Part shown: one piece after another, positions 6,769 through 6,931 of the stretch
Position numbering within the stretch: position 1 is the first letter of the stretch
Layout of the letters: every line of letters begins with the position of its first letter
Assembly (NCBI GenBank): GCA_958402075.1
Contig: CATXSD010000135.1
Coordinates: 1-6,931 of the forward strand
From: Mediterranea massiliensis
GTDB taxonomy: Bacteria > Bacteroidota > Bacteroidia > Bacteroidales > Bacteroidaceae
Direction of reading: 5' to 3'
Length of the DNA stretch: 6,931 nucleotides
Position numbers and translations under genes: made by a program
Notes under the pieces: generated by a model
The model's input: only the letters and a program-made list of their open reading frames with translations
The model's database searches: none
Told to the model about the DNA's origin: nothing

Positions 6769-6931
6769 ATGAAGAAATATGGATTATCATCTATATGTGT
6801 GTATATCTACATACTGTTATTTACAGCGTGTACACAACCTACATTAAAGCCCATCCGTTCAGGCGAGATATGGCCGGACGACCACGGCGTACACGTCAAT
6901 GCACACGGAGGAGGCATGCTCTACCACGACG
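6769..6931 (+). CDS. Lipoprotein, 5' end of a probable GH43-type glycoside hydrolase (truncated by window edge)
   Basis: The first 54 codons of a gene that runs off the right edge. It opens with MKKYGLSSICVYIYILLFTAC, a lipoprotein signal with lipobox FTAC and lipidated Cys21, so the product is anchored in a membrane, possibly at the surface. After a short linker comes GEIWPDDHGVHVNAHGGGMLYHD (33-54), which resembles the N-terminal blade of GH43 proteins of the exo-beta-1,3-galactanase-like kind (W-D-x-x-G-x-x-I/V-x-AHGGG). In that group the usual SDP aspartate position is taken by the AHGGG strand. The ATG lies 35 nt after the previous stop codon, behind an A-rich leader with no promoter or terminator in the gap, so the two enzymes share a transcript. 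The catalytic residues lie beyond the window; the family call rests on this short segment only. Confidence 0.65.
   Translation, partial: MKKYGLSSICVYIYILLFTACTQPTLKPIRSGEIWPDDHGVHVNAHGGGMLYHD

Noticed and set aside
1..6931. CRISPR arrays, tRNA/rRNA genes, insertion sequences, attachment sites
   Set aside because: I saw no regularly spaced repeats, no tRNA- or rRNA-like segment, no transposase or integrase motif and no terminal inverted repeats. Coding density is fully explained by the PUL genes.

Overview
The window looks like the start of a polysaccharide utilization locus (PUL) from a gut-type Bacteroidota, most likely Bacteroidaceae (Bacteroides, Phocaeicola or a close relative). The basis is the adjacent SusC/SusD pair, the SPII lipoproteins, moderate to low GC, start codons without a Shine-Dalgarno but with AT-rich leaders, and a TAnnTTTG-type promoter element. 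The species cannot be fixed from this sequence.

Layout, all genes on the + strand: (1) 12-53 is a strong hairpin terminator that closes an upstream gene lying outside the window. (2) 54-324 is an AT-rich intergenic region without a credible gene. It carries two candidate promoters and a small cluster of TYCATGMC repeats. (3) 325-3621 encodes a SusC/RagA-type TonB-dependent outer-membrane transporter. (4) 3635-5662 encodes its SusD/RagB-type surface glycan-binding lipoprotein, 13 nt downstream. (5) 5676-5726 is a 20-pair hairpin with a T-tract, between susD and the next gene. (6) 5741-6733 encodes a secreted family 43 glycoside hydrolase (GH43) with Asp where the family usually has its catalytic Glu. 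(7) 6769 to the window edge is the 5' end of a lipoprotein gene whose first mature residues carry the IWPD...AHGGG signature of another GH43-type enzyme (exo-galactanase-like group); it is cut off by the window.

How the genes probably work together (inference from the Sus paradigm): a glycan is bound at the surface by the SusD lipoprotein, imported through the SusC barrel using TonB energy, and trimmed by the two GH43 enzymes. The 330-aa enzyme is probably periplasmic; the second is a lipoprotein that may sit at the surface. GH43 enzymes remove arabinofuranose, xylose or galactose, so a plant arabinan, arabinogalactan, pectin side chain or xylan is plausible. The AHGGG signature leans toward beta-1,3-galactan or arabinogalactan, but this is a lead rather than a result.

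No regulator is present in the window. The SusC protein lacks the extra N-terminal STN signalling domain, which argues against ECF-sigma/anti-sigma control and for a hybrid two-component or similar sensor elsewhere. I did not find a clearly undescribed system. The most useful leads are the hairpin that appears to set transporter:enzyme stoichiometry, the Glu-to-Asp change in the first GH43, and the possible AHGGG-type enzyme at the edge.
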